In this document: positions 36,749 through 45,694 of the stretch, piece after piece
How the letters are laid out: each line of letters begins with the position of its first letter
How positions within the stretch are numbered: the first letter of the stretch is position 1
Translations under genes and position numbers: made by a program
Assembly (NCBI RefSeq): GCF_900102675.1
Contig: NZ_FMYX01000008.1
Coordinates: forward strand, 44,805 to 108,804
Length of the DNA stretch: 64,000 bases
Origin: Pseudomonas guariconensis
Lineage (GTDB): Bacteria; Pseudomonadota; Gammaproteobacteria; Pseudomonadales; Pseudomonadaceae
Reading direction: 5' to 3'
The notes under the pieces: model-generated
What the model saw: only the letters and a program-made list of their open reading frames with translations
What the model was told of the DNA's origin: nothing
The model's database searches: none

Positions 36749-37948
36749 TCAGGTTTCGTCGGCGTGCTGGCGCGGGCGTCGTGCCTGGCGGTACAAATAG
36801 AGACTCAACACCAGCCCGCAAGCCGCCGCGCCGGCGGCGAACAGAAAGATCGAAGCAAAGCCGAAGCCCGACGCCACCGCGCCCACCAAGGGCCCGGTGA
36901 TGCCCAGCGACAGATCGATGAATAGCGAATAGGCGCCTACCGCAGCCCCGCGGTTGGCAGCTGAGACTTGATTGACTGCCTCCACGCCCAGCGCCGGAAA
37001 CACCAGCGAAAAACCGAAACCACTGAGGGCGGCGCCCGCCAGGGCCAGCTCCGCGCTGGTCGCCTGCCATAGCATCAACAGGCCAAGGGCTTCGACGGCC
37101 AGGCAGGCGATGGCCACGCGGAACCCGCCGATACGATTGATCAAGTGGCCGAACAACAAGCGGGCCCCGATGAAGCAGGCCCCGAACACGCTCAGGCACA
37201 GCGCTGCGTTGTTCCAGTCGCGGCTGGCGTAATAGAGCGTGATGAAGGTGGCAATGGTGCCGAAACCGATCGAGCCCAGGGCCAGCCCCGAGCCATGCGG
37301 GAATACCTTGCCCAAGACCCGTAGGAACGGTAGCCGCACGCCGGCGACGATCGGCGCGGCACGCTTGGGCCAGGCCAGCAACAGGCCGATGATCCCCAGC
37401 AGGATGATGCTCACGCCCATGCTCCACAGCCCCAGGCTTTCCACCATCAGCACTCCAAGCGGTGCACCAACCGCCAGGGCGCCATAGCTGGCGATGCCGT
37501 TCCAGGAAATCACCTTGGCGGTGTGCTCGGCACCGACCCGGCCGATGCCCCAGCCGATGGCGCCTGAGCCGACCAGGCTTTCTGCGCTGCCCAGCACCAG
37601 GCGTCCAATGAGCAGGCACGCCAGGCTCAGCCAGGGCAGGTGGGGGAAGAAGCTGCTGGCCAGCATCAGCACGCCGCTCAGGCCGCAGCCGAGCAGGCCA
37701 TACATCACGGCCTTCTTGCTGCCGAGATTGTCGATGATGCGCCCGGCATGGGGGCGGCTGAGCAGGGTGGCCAGGTACTGCACGCTGATCACCAGCCCTG
37801 CGACGATCGCGCTGAAACCCAGGTCGTTGTGCACATAGCCCGGCAGCACAGCCAAGGGAATGCCGATGTTCAGGTAGCCGATAAAGGTGAAAAGGACGAT
37901 GGAGACGACTTGCAGGGTGACCGCAAGGGGACGCGGTGAGTCGGGCAT
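36749..37948 (-). CDS. MFS transporter (YhhS-like)
   Basis: A 399-residue inner-membrane major facilitator with twelve hydrophobic helices. The stretch [18 protein letters not shown], the motif A-like [16 protein letters not shown] (about residues 65-80) and [19 protein letters not shown] (about 128-146) are typical of the YhhS-type efflux transporters. The substrate is unknown. Start at 37948 follows the family N-terminus ([12 protein letters not shown]) but has no good Shine-Dalgarno; 27 more in-frame codons upstream do not look protein-like. Confidence 0.86.
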   Translation of the reverse strand: MPDSPRPLAVTLQVVSIVLFTFIGYLNIGIPLAVLPGYVHNDLGFSAIVAGLVISVQYLATLLSRPHAGRIIDNLGSKKAVMYGLLGCGLSGVLMLASSFFPHLPWLSLACLLIGRLVLGSAESLVGSGAIGWGIGRVGAEHTAKVISWNGIASYGALAVGAPLGVLMVESLGLWSMGVSIILLGIIGLLLAWPKRAAPIVAGVRLPFLRVLGKVFPHGSGLALGSIGFGTIATFITLYYASRDWNNAALCLSVFGACFIGARLLFGHLINRIGGFRVAIACLAVEALGLLMLWQATSAELALAGAALSGFGFSLVFPALGVEAVNQVSAANRGAAVGAYSLFIDLSLGITGPLVGAVASGFGFASIFLFAAGAAACGLVLSLYLYRQARRPRQHADET

Positions 37949-38050
37949 GGAGGTCTTTGGCGGGTAGAGGGTTCTGGACGGTGTGAAAACGCGATGACGG
38001 GCAAGTTCCCGCGAGTCAGCCGTTTTCACACAGTCTGGGGGATGCGCGAT

Positions 38051-38179
38051 TTATTCCTGGTCAGCGCTGGATTGATCGTCGCCATCCTGTTCGACGGCAG
38101 GCGTCGGTTCGGTGTGGGCGGCAACGGTTTGCTCTTCGGGGTTCAGGCTTGGGAAGGGAAGATTCGGGATTTCATGCAT
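38051..38179 (-). CDS. Small acidic protein (42 residues)
   Basis: A 43-codon frame (MHEIPNLPFPSLNPEEQ...) preceded by GAGGAA at 9 bases. It is rich in Glu, Asp, Gln and Pro and ends in an acidic tail (EQDGDDQSSADQE), with no hydrophobic segment. It lies between the MFS transporter and the phh cluster in a region otherwise without a good gene. The ribosome site and composition argue that it is real, but I see no family and no function. Confidence 0.5.
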   Translation of the reverse strand: MHEIPNLPFPSLNPEEQTVAAHTEPTPAVEQDGDDQSSADQE

Positions 38180-38334
38180 CTCGTCGTTCCTCGCAAGTGT
38201 GAGTGAAAAGACTGCGCCAGGCGCGTGAGTGGCTTCGAAAAGCTGGGGCAGGATACAGGAGTCCGGATGACAGTTTGAGTTTTTTCCGCCCTGCGGCGCG
38301 GTTTTGCGGGCGGCTATCGGACAATCGGGGAAGC

Positions 38335-38405
38335 TTTTTCGCGGGGGTAAGCCCGCTCCGGCAAAGGCCTCGTGCAAGCCTTGGCAGAGCGGTTTACCCG
38401 CGAAT
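38335..38405. repeat. REP pair (inverted)
   Basis: TTTTTCGCGGGGGTAAGCCCGCTCCGGCAAAGG on the left and CAGAGCGGTTTACCCGCGAATAGG on the right form an inverted REP pair just after the phhC stop. An extra G run in the left loop (GGGGGTAAG) differs from the usual core. Confidence 0.85.
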
Positions 38406-38411
38406 AGGCAC

Positions 38412-39605
38412 TTACCGGCAGACGTCGGCGATGGCCGCTGCCAGTTGCTCCAGTCGCTGCGCATCGGCCCCGGCGATATTCGCCCGACCTGTGCCGACCA
38501 TGTACACACTGTGCTTTTCACGCAGCAGGCGGACCTGCTCCGGGTTCAGCCCTGTGTAGGAGAACATCCCGCGTTGCGCGGCGATGTGGGCGAAGCGCTC
38601 GGCCAGACCATGGGGGGCCAAGGCCTTGACCAGTCCCTCGCGCAATTCGGCGATGCGCTGGCGCATGGCGTTGACCTCTTCGATCCAGAGCGCCTTGAGG
38701 GCCGGATCGCCGAGGATCTGTGCGACCACCGCGGCGCCATGGTCCGGTGGTGTGGACCACAGGTTGCGGGCCAGCAGCGCCAGTTGGCTACGTACATCCA
38801 GGAGCTTTTCGGCGTCATGGCTGCAGACCAGCAGTGCGCCGGTCCGGTCGCGGTACAAGCCAAAGTTTTTCGAGCAGCTACTGGTGATCAGCAGTTCAGG
38901 CAGTTGCGCAGCGAACAGGCGAACCGCCCAGGCGTCTTCTTCCAGACCATCACCGAAACCTTGGTAGGCAAAGTCGATCAGCGGCAGCAGGTTGCGCTTG
39001 CGCACGACTTCGAGCACGGCGCGCCAATCGTCCTGGCTCAGGTCGAAACCGGTGGGGTTGTGGCAGCAGGCGTGCAGCAGCACGACGTCGCCTTCCGGAG
39101 CCTGTTCCAAAGCGGCCAGCATGCCGGCGACATCCAGGCGGTTGTCCGCACCCACGTAGGGATAATGGGACACCTTAAGCTTGGCGCCAGCAAAAATGGT
39201 CTCGTGGATCGGCCAGGTGGGGTCGCTGAGCCAGATGCCACGCCCCGGCAGGCAATGGGCGATGAACTCCGCCGCCAGGCGCAGGGCGCCGGTGCCGCCA
39301 GGGGTCTGGGTGGCGCCGGCACGGTGGCTGTCGAGCAGCGGCGAGGCGCTGCCCAAGACCAGTTCGCTGACCAGGCGGCCGAACTCAGCATCGCCATGGC
39401 CGCCCACGTAGCTCTTGGTGGCTTGATGCTCCACCAGGCGCTGTTCGGCCTGCTTGACCGCCGCGGGAATCGGGGTCATGCCCTGGGCGTCCTTGAACAC
39501 GCCCACGCCCAGGTCGAACTTGGCCGGGTTGGTGTCGCGGGCGTAGGCTTCCATCAGCCCGAGGATCGGGTCGCCTGGGACCCGGCCAATGGCCGCGAAA
39601 TGCAT
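38412..39605 (-). CDS. phhC: Aromatic amino acid aminotransferase
   Basis: A 397-residue PLP-dependent transaminase (class I, aspartate aminotransferase fold) that converts tyrosine or phenylalanine to the keto acid, the last gene of the phh operon. The PLP lysine is in SSCSKNFGLYRDRTG; the conserved NPTG is in CCHNPTGFDLS. ATG at 39605 shares its first base with the phhB stop codon (TGATG), so translation is coupled. P. aeruginosa has the same phhABC order; as I recall, P. putida KT2440 is less clear on a third gene here. Confidence 0.9.
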   Translation of the reverse strand: MHFAAIGRVPGDPILGLMEAYARDTNPAKFDLGVGVFKDAQGMTPIPAAVKQAEQRLVEHQATKSYVGGHGDAEFGRLVSELVLGSASPLLDSHRAGATQTPGGTGALRLAAEFIAHCLPGRGIWLSDPTWPIHETIFAGAKLKVSHYPYVGADNRLDVAGMLAALEQAPEGDVVLLHACCHNPTGFDLSQDDWRAVLEVVRKRNLLPLIDFAYQGFGDGLEEDAWAVRLFAAQLPELLITSSCSKNFGLYRDRTGALLVCSHDAEKLLDVRSQLALLARNLWSTPPDHGAAVVAQILGDPALKALWIEEVNAMRQRIAELREGLVKALAPHGLAERFAHIAAQRGMFSYTGLNPEQVRLLREKHSVYMVGTGRANIAGADAQRLEQLAAAIADVCR

Positions 39606-39961
39606 CACTTGCGCCCTTCGGCGGTCTTGGCGACTTCGTCGGTGCGGGCGCACATGATGAAGTCGTTGCGGTGCAGGCCCTTGATCGAGTGGCTCCACCA
39701 GGTAACGGTGACCTTGCCCCACTCGGTCAGCAGACCAGGGTGGTGGCCTTCGGCTTCGGCGATTTCACCGATGGCGTTGGTAAAGGCCAGGGCATGCTTG
39801 AAGTTCTTGAACAGGAAGACACGCTCCAGCTCCATGTGGCCGTCACGCACTTCAATGTTCCAGTCCGGGATCTCACGGATCAGTTCGGCCAGTTCTTCGT
39901 CGGTGACTTTAGGGGCGTCGGCGCGGCAGGCTTCGCAATGGGCTTGGTTCAAGGCATTCAT
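39605..39961 (-). CDS. phhB: Pterin-4a-carbinolamine dehydratase
   Basis: A 118-residue enzyme (PCD/DCoH family) that dehydrates the 4a-carbinolamine made by PhhA so the pterin cofactor can be recycled. The conserved histidine-rich loop is [27 protein letters not shown], split across its two parts (EGHHP, and WSHSIKGL); these hold the catalytic histidines. ATG at 39961 gives the usual N-terminus ([15 protein letters not shown]). The stop overlaps the phhC start by one base, and phhA lies 39 bases upstream. Confidence 0.94.
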   Translation of the reverse strand: MNALNQAHCEACRADAPKVTDEELAELIREIPDWNIEVRDGHMELERVFLFKNFKHALAFTNAIGEIAEAEGHHPGLLTEWGKVTVTWWSHSIKGLHRNDFIMCARTDEVAKTAEGRK

Positions 39962-40000
39962 GGGTGTTTTTCCGATTTGAGTTGTTATCGACAAGGCAGC

Positions 40001-40789
40001 TCAGGCAGCCGCCTTGGGTGGAAACTTCGGCGCGTGCAGGCCCAGTTTCATGGCCTGGTGGACCATGCCCATGATGTCTTCGTGGGCCAGGTCGAACAAA
40101 CGCTTGAGGTTAGGCAGGACAAAGTACAGAGGCTGCAGGATATCGATGCGATAGGGCGTGCGCATGGCTTCGATCGGATCGAACGCCTGGTGCTCTGGCT
40201 CGTCGGACAGGCTGTAGACGGTTTCCTTGGGCGAGGAGAGGATGCCGCCGCCGTAGATCTTGCGACCTTGGGCAGTCTCCATCAGGCCGAACTCGATGGT
40301 CATCCAGTACAGGCGGGCCAGGTAGACGCGTTCTTCCTTGGTCGCCGCCAGGCCCAGCTTGCCGTAGGTGTGGGTGAACTCGGCGAACCAGGGGTTGGTC
40401 AGCAGCGGGCAATGGCCGAAGATCTCATGGAAGATGTCCGGTTCCTGCAGGTAGTCCAGCTCTTCGGGGGTACGGATGAACGTGGCCACCGGGAAGCGTT
40501 TGCTGGCCAGCAGCTCGAAGAAGGTCTGGAAAGGGATCAACGCAGGGACGCGGGCGACTTGCCAGCCGGTGGTGGCGCCCAGGACCTTGTTGATTTCGCC
40601 CAGTTGCGGGATGCGGTCGTAGGGCAGCTTGAGCTGCTCGATGCCGTCGAGGTATTCCTGGCAGGCGCGGCCTTCGATCACTTTCATCTGTCGGGTGATC
40701 AGGGTGTTCCACACCGCGTGTTCCTGTTGCGGGTAGTCGATAAAACCATGCGCATCGGGCTCGCGTGCCACGTATTGCGTCTGTTTCAT
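40001..40789 (-). CDS. phhA: Phenylalanine 4-monooxygenase
   Basis: A 262-residue pterin-dependent hydroxylase that converts phenylalanine to tyrosine with O2 and a tetrahydropterin. The iron ligands are the two histidines in HEIFGHCP (about residues 121-128) and the glutamate in YWMTIEFGL. The start follows AGGAG. It heads the phhABC operon, with phhR divergent and a PhhR box in between. Confidence 0.97.
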   Translation of the reverse strand: MKQTQYVAREPDAHGFIDYPQQEHAVWNTLITRQMKVIEGRACQEYLDGIEQLKLPYDRIPQLGEINKVLGATTGWQVARVPALIPFQTFFELLASKRFPVATFIRTPEELDYLQEPDIFHEIFGHCPLLTNPWFAEFTHTYGKLGLAATKEERVYLARLYWMTIEFGLMETAQGRKIYGGGILSSPKETVYSLSDEPEHQAFDPIEAMRTPYRIDILQPLYFVLPNLKRLFDLAHEDIMGMVHQAMKLGLHAPKFPPKAAA

Positions 40790-40908
40790 GTGGCTCTCCT
40801 GGTGAGGGCTTTCTTGTTATGTGCAGGACATGCCTTAAGGAATATCCCCTTGCCTGAGCCTTTGCACGGGGTATGGCGCGTGGGTGGGCCGAATCGCTAC
40901 GTAGTTTC

Positions 40909-40926
40909 TGTAACGTTAATTTTACA
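40909..40926. promoter_or_regulatory. PhhR/TyrR-type operator
   Basis: TGTAACGTTAATTTTACA matches the PhhR box TGTAAA-N6-TTTACA with one mismatch. It lies 120 bases upstream of the phhA start and 121 bases upstream of the phhR start, where activator control of phhA and self-control would fit. Confidence 0.85.
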
Positions 40927-41046
40927 AAAAGGCCGGGATGCCGGAAAATCACAGGCATCGAGCTGGCCTTAGCTGGGTTTTTGTCAGCTTATCTTTACGA
41001 CTTTTCCACGCGTCGCTGAAATTTCTGCGCGCCTCGGGGCTTTTCC

Positions 41047-42606
41047 ATGCGTATCAAAGTGCATTGTCAGAACCGCATCGGCATCCTGCGGGACATCCTC
41101 AACCTGTTGGTGGAATACGGCATCAACGTGTTGCGTGGGGAGGTTGGCGGCGATCACGGCAATGCCATCTACCTGCACTGCCCGAACCTGATCAACCTGC
41201 AGTTCCAGGCGCTGCGGCCCAAGTTCGAGTCGATCGCCGGTGTGTTCGGGGTCAAACGCGTAGGCTTGATGCCCAGCGAACGCCGGCACATGGAACTCAA
41301 CGCCTTGCTCGGTGCGCTGGATTTCCCGGTATTGTCGGTCGACATGGGCGGCAGCATCGTCGCGGCCAACCGCAGCGCCGCCCAGTTGCTGGGGGTGCGG
41401 GTCGACGAAGTGCCGGGGCTTCCGCTGGCGCGTTATGTCGAGGACTTCGACCTGCCGGAACTGGTACGGGCCAACAAGTCGCGGATCAACGGCTTGCGCG
41501 TCAAGGTCAAGGGCGATGTGTTTCTTGCCGATATCGCGCCGCTGCAATCGGAGCACGACGACAGCGAGGCGCTGGCGGGTGCGGTGCTGACGCTACACCG
41601 GGCAGATCGTATCGGTGAGCGTATCTACAACGTGCGCAAGCAGGAGCTGCGCGGCTTCGACAGTATTTTCCAGAGCTCTCGGGTGATGGCTGCGGTGGTG
41701 CGCGAGGCGCGGCGCATGGCGCCTCTGGATGCACCGCTGCTGATCGAAGGCGAAACGGGTACCGGCAAGGAGCTGTTGGCGCGTGCCTGTCACCTGGCCA
41801 GCCCACGCGGCCAGGCGCCGCTGATGGCACTCAACTGCGCGGGCCTTCCGGAATCGATGGCTGAGACTGAGCTGTTCGGCTATGGCCCGGGGGCTTTCGA
41901 AGGCGCCCGGGCCGAAGGCAAGCTGGGCCTGCTGGAGCTGACCGCCGGTGGCACGTTGTTCCTCGACGGTGTGGGAGAGATGAGCCCGCGCCTGCAGGTC
42001 AAGCTGCTGCGGTTCCTGCAGGATGGCTGCTTCCGCCGGGTGGGCAGTGACGAGGAGGTGTATCTCGATGTGCGGGTCATTTGCGCCACCCAGGTCGATC
42101 TCTCCGAGTTGTGCGCCCGGGGCGAGTTCCGCCAGGACCTGTATCACCGCCTCAATGTGTTGTCGCTGCATATCCCGCCGCTGCGCGAGTGCATGGACGG
42201 GCTGGACGGGCTGGTGCAGCATTTTCTCGACCAGGCCAGTCGGCAGATTGGTTGCCCGATGCCGCGTCTGGCGCCAGCGGCAATGGACAAGCTCAGCCAG
42301 TACCACTGGCCAGGCAATGTGCGCCAGTTGGAGAACGTGCTGTTCCAGGCGGTGTCGTTGTGCGAGGGCGGGGTAGTGAAGGGCGAGCATATTCGCCTGC
42401 CGGACTATGGGGCGCGGCAACCATTGGGTGAGTTTTCGCTGGAAGGGGATCTTGCGCAAATTGTCGGACGATTTGAAAAGGCCGTGCTGGAATCCTTGAT
42501 GACGGAATATTCCAGTAGTCGAGCGCTGGGCAAACGTCTGGGTGTTTCACATACGACAATAGCCAATAAGTTGCGCGATTACTCGCTCAACAAATCGGCG
42601 GAATGA
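41047..42606 (+). CDS. phhR: Aromatic amino acid-responsive regulator PhhR
   Basis: A 519-residue TyrR-family regulator. Order of domains: N-terminal ACT-like domain (about 1-75), PAS-like domain (about 78-190), AAA+ ATPase (about 205-430, Walker A GETGTGKE at 235-242), and a C-terminal Fis-type HTH (KRLGVSHTTIANKLRDY, about 500-516). The usual sigma54-contact loop GAFTGA reads GAFEGA (Gly282 to Ala287, Glu285 instead of Thr). This agrees with reports that PhhR activates sigma70 promoters. It senses phenylalanine and tyrosine and activates phhABC and other aromatic catabolic genes. Confidence 0.95.
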   Translation: MRIKVHCQNRIGILRDILNLLVEYGINVLRGEVGGDHGNAIYLHCPNLINLQFQALRPKFESIAGVFGVKRVGLMPSERRHMELNALLGALDFPVLSVDMGGSIVAANRSAAQLLGVRVDEVPGLPLARYVEDFDLPELVRANKSRINGLRVKVKGDVFLADIAPLQSEHDDSEALAGAVLTLHRADRIGERIYNVRKQELRGFDSIFQSSRVMAAVVREARRMAPLDAPLLIEGETGTGKELLARACHLASPRGQAPLMALNCAGLPESMAETELFGYGPGAFEGARAEGKLGLLELTAGGTLFLDGVGEMSPRLQVKLLRFLQDGCFRRVGSDEEVYLDVRVICATQVDLSELCARGEFRQDLYHRLNVLSLHIPPLRECMDGLDGLVQHFLDQASRQIGCPMPRLAPAAMDKLSQYHWPGNVRQLENVLFQAVSLCEGGVVKGEHIRLPDYGARQPLGEFSLEGDLAQIVGRFEKAVLESLMTEYSSSRALGKRLGVSHTTIANKLRDYSLNKSAE

Positions 42607-42700
42607 AGTAAGAGATATGAATTACTCGGATATTGAATAAACACAACTTTTGGCGCCGCGCCTCGGGATGTTCGAGGCGCAGCGGGCGTTACTGCCAATG

Positions 42701-42958
42701 TCAGCCGTTGGAGCAGCCGTTGCCCATCACGCGGTATTCGAGGATGTGCTTCTGGCCCTGGGAATCCTCATACGTCATGCGGGCTGGAACCACTTCACAG
42801 ACGTTCGGGACTTCGCTCATGGAGAGCACCCGGGCGATGTCCAGATGCTGCGAGTAACTGTACTGCTCAACCGGAATCTGCTCGACATCCTTTGCAACTT
42901 CGTCGGCCATCGCCGCGCTGCAAAGACCGCCAAGTACCAATGCCAGTAACGCTTTCAT
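42701..42958 (-). CDS. DUF2790 family secreted protein
   Basis: An 85-residue Pseudomonas-specific protein with a signal peptide (KALLALVLGGLCSAAMA, cleaved before DEVAKDV). The mature part is small and has two cysteines (NVCEVVP and GNGCSNG), likely a disulfide in the periplasm. It matches DUF2790. ATG at 42958 is preferred over an upstream TTG. Function is unknown. It is flanked by a 14-base direct repeat (42647-42660 and 43000-43013). Confidence 0.85.
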   Translation of the reverse strand: MKALLALVLGGLCSAAMADEVAKDVEQIPVEQYSYSQHLDIARVLSMSEVPNVCEVVPARMTYEDSQGQKHILEYRVMGNGCSNG

Positions 42959-42992
42959 TTTCAATTTACCTATTTTAGGTCGTGAGGGGGCA

Positions 42993-43013
42993 CGCGGCGC
43001 TTTTGGCGCCGCG
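42993..43013. repeat. Hairpin upstream of the DUF2790 gene
   Basis: CGCGGCGC / GCGCCGCG with a TTTTG loop gives a perfect 8-bp stem 35 bases upstream of the DUF2790 start. The right arm is part of the 14-base repeat CTTTTGGCGCCGCG that recurs at 42647. Confidence 0.6.
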
Positions 43014-43344
43014 AGTACAGCCAGGTCTTAACTATCGGATCAAGAGAGGGATCAACTTGCCTTCGTGGGGGCTGTTACTTGAGTTAATCGCCTTGCCGTT
43101 GTTGGCGAGATGAATTTTATGGCGGGGCAGTGCACTGAAACAGATGGACTTTTGATAAAGTTTTTTTGCCTTTTGACAGAATCTGTAACAATCCCCAGGA
43201 TCGGCTCCTCGTTTTTTTTCTTCACCGCCCTGTGAGTGCTGGGTTAGAGCGGTTGTGTAAGTTTTTGTAGGGAATTCAGCGTTTCGCTACTACCAACGTC
43301 GAATGGCTTTTCGCGCTCTGGTACAGTTACAAACGATTCCATAC

Positions 43345-43352
43345 AAAAACAA
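43345..43352 (+). promoter_or_regulatory. Candidate Crc/Hfq CA motif in the acsA leader
   Basis: AAAAACAA fits the AANAAYAA catabolite-repression motif bound by Hfq with Crc. It lies 22 bases before the acsA ATG and just before the GAGG ribosome site, the usual location for translational repression. Short A-rich motifs also occur by chance. Confidence 0.5.
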
Positions 43353-43374
43353 CTATTACACCGAGGTAAAACAG

Positions 43375-45336
43375 ATGAGTGCGGCTCCCCTGTATCCCGT
43401 TCGTCCCGAGGTTGCGGCCAATACCCTGACCGACGAGGCCACCTACAAGGCCATGTACCAGCAGTCGGTGATCAACCCGGACGGCTTCTGGCGCGAGCAG
43501 GCCCAGCGCCTGGACTGGATCAAGCCCTTCACCAAGGTCAAGCAGACCTCCTTCGACGATCACCATGTCGACATCAAGTGGTTCGCTGATGGCACTCTGA
43601 ACGTTTCCTACAACTGCCTCGACCGTCATCTGGCCGAGCGTGGCGATCAGGTCGCCATCATTTGGGAAGGCGACGACCCGGCTGACAGCCGTAACATCAC
43701 CTATCGCGAGTTGCACGAGCAGGTCTGCAAGTTCGCCAACGCCCTGCGTGGCCAGGACGTGCACCGCGGTGACGTGGTGACTATCTATATGCCGATGATC
43801 CCTGAGGCCGTGGTGGCCATGCTGGCCTGCGCACGCATCGGCGCGATCCACTCGGTGGTGTTCGGTGGCTTCTCGCCCGAGGCGTTGGCTGGGCGCATCA
43901 TCGACTGCCGCTCGAAGGTCGTCATCACCGCCGACGAAGGTGTGCGCGGTGGTCGTCGTACCCCGCTCAAGGCCAATGTCGACCTGGCCCTGACTAACCC
44001 TGAAACCAGCAGCGTTCAGAAGATCATCGTGTGCAAGCGCACTGGCGGTGACATTGCCTGGCACCAGCACCGTGACATCTGGTACGAGGACTTGATGAAG
44101 GTCGCCTCCAGCCACTGCGCCCCGAAGGAAATGGGTGCCGAGGAGCCGCTGTTCATCCTTTATACCTCCGGCTCGACCGGCAAGCCCAAGGGTGTGCTGC
44201 ACACCACCGGTGGCTACCTGGTGTACGCCGCACTGACCCACGAGCGGGTGTTCGACTACCGTCCGGGCGAAGTCTACTGGTGCACCGCCGACGTGGGTTG
44301 GGTCACCGGTCACAGCTATATCGTCTACGGCCCTCTGGCCAACGGCGCGACCACGCTGTTGTTCGAAGGCGTGCCGAACTACCCGGACATCACCCGCGTG
44401 TCGAAGATCATCGACAAGCACAAGGTCAACATTCTCTACACCGCACCGACCGCCATTCGCGCCATGATGGCCGAAGGGCAGGCCGCAGTGGCCGGTGCCG
44501 ACGGCTCCAGCCTGCGCCTGCTGGGTTCGGTGGGCGAGCCGATCAACCCTGAAGCCTGGAACTGGTACTACCAGACTGTGGGCAAGGAGCGTTGCCCGAT
44601 CGTTGACACTTGGTGGCAAACCGAGACGGGCGGCATCCTGATCAGCCCGCTGCCAGGCGCCACGGGCCTGAAGCCTGGCTCGGCGACCCGTCCGTTCTTC
44701 GGCGTAGTGCCGGCGTTGGTGGACAACCTGGGCAATCTGATCGAGGGCGCTGCCGAGGGTAACCTGGTGATCCTCGACTCCTGGCCGGGCCAGTCGCGTT
44801 CGTTGTACGGCGACCACGACCGCTTCGTCGATACCTACTTCAAGACCTTCCGCGGCATGTATTTCACCGGTGACGGTGCCCGCCGTGACGAGGATGGCTA
44901 CTACTGGATCACCGGCCGCGTCGATGACGTGCTCAACGTATCCGGTCACCGCATGGGCACGGCCGAGATCGAAAGCGCCATGGTGGCGCATGCCAAGGTC
45001 GCCGAAGCTGCGGTGGTGGGCGTGCCGCACGACATCAAGGGGCAGGGCATCTATGTGTACGTGACGCTCAATGCTGGCGAGCAACCGAGCGAGGCGCTGC
45101 GTCTGGAGCTTAAGAACTGGGTGCGCAAGGAGATCGGCCCGATCGCTTCGCCGGACGTGATCCAGTGGGCGCCGGGGCTGCCCAAGACTCGCTCGGGCAA
45201 GATCATGCGGCGCATCCTGCGCAAGATCGCCACGGGTGAATACGATGCGTTGGGGGACATCTCGACGCTGGCCGACCCTGGGGTGGTGCAGCATCTGATC
45301 GACACCCACAAGTCGATGGCGTTGGCGTCGGCGTGA
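43375..45336 (+). CDS. acsA: Acetyl-coenzyme A synthetase
   Basis: A 653-residue AMP-forming synthetase that turns acetate, ATP and CoA to acetyl-CoA. The AMP-binding P-loop is [13 protein letters not shown] (about residues 264-276), the acetate pocket is in the region of WWQTETGGI, and the C-terminal acetylation-site lysine is in [15 protein letters not shown]. Start ATG at 43375 follows GAGG and gives the family N-terminus ([11 protein letters not shown]). Acetyl-CoA made here feeds the TCA and glyoxylate cycles. Pseudomonads have more than one acs copy. Confidence 0.96.
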   Translation: MSAAPLYPVRPEVAANTLTDEATYKAMYQQSVINPDGFWREQAQRLDWIKPFTKVKQTSFDDHHVDIKWFADGTLNVSYNCLDRHLAERGDQVAIIWEGDDPADSRNITYRELHEQVCKFANALRGQDVHRGDVVTIYMPMIPEAVVAMLACARIGAIHSVVFGGFSPEALAGRIIDCRSKVVITADEGVRGGRRTPLKANVDLALTNPETSSVQKIIVCKRTGGDIAWHQHRDIWYEDLMKVASSHCAPKEMGAEEPLFILYTSGSTGKPKGVLHTTGGYLVYAALTHERVFDYRPGEVYWCTADVGWVTGHSYIVYGPLANGATTLLFEGVPNYPDITRVSKIIDKHKVNILYTAPTAIRAMMAEGQAAVAGADGSSLRLLGSVGEPINPEAWNWYYQTVGKERCPIVDTWWQTETGGILISPLPGATGLKPGSATRPFFGVVPALVDNLGNLIEGAAEGNLVILDSWPGQSRSLYGDHDRFVDTYFKTFRGMYFTGDGARRDEDGYYWITGRVDDVLNVSGHRMGTAEIESAMVAHAKVAEAAVVGVPHDIKGQGIYVYVTLNAGEQPSEALRLELKNWVRKEIGPIASPDVIQWAPGLPKTRSGKIMRRILRKIATGEYDALGDISTLADPGVVQHLIDTHKSMALASA

Positions 45337-45386
45337 TGGTTGTGGGGCGCTTCGCGCCCCTTTCGCTCGCGTTTTTCGAAACAACG

Positions 45387-45420
45387 AAACCCCGCTCGGG
45401 CAACCGGCGGGGTTTTTGCT
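45387..45420 (+). terminator. Rho-independent terminator of acsA
   Basis: AAACCCCGC / GCGGGGTTT with an 11-base loop, ending in a T tract (TTTTTGCTTT), 51 bases after the acsA stop codon. Confidence 0.9.
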
Positions 45421-45694
45421 TTACTGGAGGGATGTTACCCGACATTCATCGGTAACCTTTCCTGTCACCGGATTCGCACAAAAGCGGGGCGAGTCGAAAC
45501 AGTTAGATACCTTTGTGGTGCTGCGCGCGGGCTTTTCTTGCAAGCTGGCACGCTGGACTTGCCGGAGTACAAGGCTTTGCCAATAATAGGCCCGCTTATT
45601 GCTTGGCTTATAGGTTATTTTTCTTTTGCTCTTGCATATTGCGCGGGAGCTGTCAATATCGCCCGCCGCGGTTCAAGGCGCTTCTGTAAGTAGT

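Larger units (their letters stand above)
42959..43374. other. Intergenic region before acsA
   Basis: The 416-base divergent gap between DUF2790 and acsA contains a hairpin (42993-43013), one copy of a 14-base direct repeat, AT-rich sequence around 43130-43220 likely to hold promoters, and, near the acsA start, a Crc/Hfq-type A-rich motif. I see no RNA gene. Confidence 0.5.

Noticed and set aside
40811..40818. A Crc/Hfq motif before phhA (AACAAGAA)
   Set aside because: It has G in place of the pyrimidine in AANAAYAA, so it is a weaker match than that of acsA.
42658..42680. A terminator between phhR and the DUF2790 gene
   Set aside because: GCGCCTCG / CGAGGCGC forms a good stem but no T tract follows on either strand; it is listed only in the repeat finding.
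43303..43322. A sigma54 promoter (GG-N10-GC) upstream of acsA
   Set aside because: The TGGC element is followed by CGCTCT, so GG and GC are not at the required spacing; the match is off by one.
43327..45384. A 685-codon minus-strand frame opposite acsA
   Set aside because: Same GC-bias effect; it lacks protein-like composition and a ribosome site, and acsA is certain.
45340..45693. A 117-codon frame after acsA
   Set aside because: It spans the acsA terminator, has no ribosome site and no protein-like pattern.
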